From positions 1 through 12,975 of the forward strand of contig JAJTHR010000337.1 in NCBI GenBank assembly GCA_021298935.1: DNA of 12,975 nucleotides. The letters are read 5' to 3'. Within the stretch, counting starts at the first letter, position 1, and every line of letters starts with the position of its first letter. The position numbers and the translations under genes were made by a program. Below the pieces are notes generated by a model. That model saw only the letters and a program-made list of their open reading frames with translations, was not told where the DNA came from and did not search any database. Shown here piece after piece: positions 12,295-12,975 of this stretch. This DNA comes from Parachlamydia sp. (lineage in GTDB: Bacteria; Chlamydiota; Chlamydiia; Chlamydiales; Parachlamydiaceae).

Positions 12295-12975
12295 ATGGCA
12301 GCGATTACCGCATCCCTCATTAAGGACTTGCGCGACCGCACCGGCGTCGGCATGGGAAAATGCAAAGAAGCTTTAGAAGAAGCAAATGGCGACATTGACT
12401 TGGCGATCGCTAATTTACGCAAAGCCGGAATGGCTTCAGCCGTAAAAAAAGAAGGGCGTGAAACCAAAGAAGGAATGATTGCGACAGCCGAAAAGGGTAA
12501 TACCATTTCGATTGTTGAAGTCAATGCCGAAACCGATTTCGTCGTGAAAAACGATCGCTTTAAAGAATTCCTATTGAATATCGCAGAAGAAGCGGCTAAT
12601 ACCAATCCAGCTTCCCTAGATGCTTTCCTGCAACAGCAATATTCAAAAGATCCTTCTTTGACGATTGATCAGTACCGTGCGACCATTGTGCAAACAATTG
12701 GTGAAAACGTTCAGATTAAGCGGATCCTGACTCTCCAGAAGACACCTGATCGCTCATTTGGGATTTATTCCCATCTTGGTGGTAAAATTGTCACAATGGT
12801 GGAAATTACAGGAAGCAATCAGGAAGAGGCTCTGGCTAAAGATATCGCCATGCATACGGCAGCGGCGGCCCCCGAGTACCTTTCTCCGGAAAAAGTGCCT
12901 CAGGAAGTGATTGCCCAGGAAAAAGAAATCGCCCAGGGTCAAGTTCAGGGCAAGCCTGCTAACATCGTCGACAAG
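12295..12975 (+). CDS. tsf: elongation factor Ts (runs off the window)
   Basis: 227 codons are present, without a stop. EF-Ts exchanges GDP for GTP on EF-Tu. The N-terminal module (residues 1-45) has the UBA-like IKDLRDRTGVGMGKCKEAL pattern, followed by the EF-Tu-contacting NAETDFVVKNDRF (the TDFVxKN signature). Later segments LGGKIVTMVEI and HTAAAAPEYLSPEKVP are typical. Chlamydial EF-Ts is about 280 residues, so roughly the last 50 are missing beyond the edge. The ATG at 12295 has an ideal GGAGGAAA. pyrH and frr would be expected next by comparison with Chlamydia. Confidence 0.96.
   Translation, partial: MAAITASLIKDLRDRTGVGMGKCKEALEEANGDIDLAIANLRKAGMASAVKKEGRETKEGMIATAEKGNTISIVEVNAETDFVVKNDRFKEFLLNIAEEAANTNPASLDAFLQQQYSKDPSLTIDQYRATIVQTIGENVQIKRILTLQKTPDRSFGIYSHLGGKIVTMVEITGSNQEEALAKDIAMHTAAAAPEYLSPEKVPQEVIAQEKEIAQGQVQGKPANIVDK

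Overview
The window most likely comes from an environmental member of the Chlamydiota (Parachlamydia/Waddlia/Simkania type). The evidence is a 1112-residue penicillin-binding protein 2 of the very long chlamydial kind, the order pbp2 ... tRNA-Gly(UCC) - rpsB - tsf known from Chlamydia, and small A/T-rich orphan genes that resemble effectors. The family or genus cannot be fixed from this window.

Layout. Positions 1-138 are one copy of a 160-bp palindromic miniature element, cut by the window edge. At 112-1100 (minus) is an A/T-rich two-gene unit: a putative C58-like (YopT-type) cysteine protease translationally coupled to a small protein whose 3' end is cut by the miniature element. At 1168-2797 (minus) is an operon with an RluA-family pseudouridine synthase, a small two-helix DUF3592-like membrane protein, and the collapsed remains of an RNA-repair locus (cyclic phosphodiesterase, archease start, RtcB tail, each in a different frame). 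A second palindromic element with a 10-bp direct repeat (2815-2933) separates this from rpsT, which has its own sigma70-type promoter.

Positions 3415-9133 (plus) form a tight three-gene operon: a secreted CocE/NonD-type S15 hydrolase, a LicC-like nucleotidyltransferase and PBP2. Downstream are a third long hairpin (9172-9252) and a second, complete copy of the 160-bp element (9268-9427), inverted relative to the first. Then come a convergent quinone oxidoreductase (minus), four 11-bp tandem repeats in the divergent intergenic region, an A/T-rich orphan gene (plus) with a strong terminator, and the tRNA-Gly, rpsB and tsf translation unit. tsf runs off the window.

Together the window is conserved housekeeping (translation, cell envelope and division) interrupted by small accessory islands at miniature-element insertions. 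In Chlamydia the interval between pbpB and tRNA-Gly/rpsB carries ompA; here it holds repeats, qor and an orphan gene. The most notable signals are the three palindromic miniature elements, the deletion-driven collapse of the RNA-repair genes, and the putative cysteine-protease effector beside the truncated gene.
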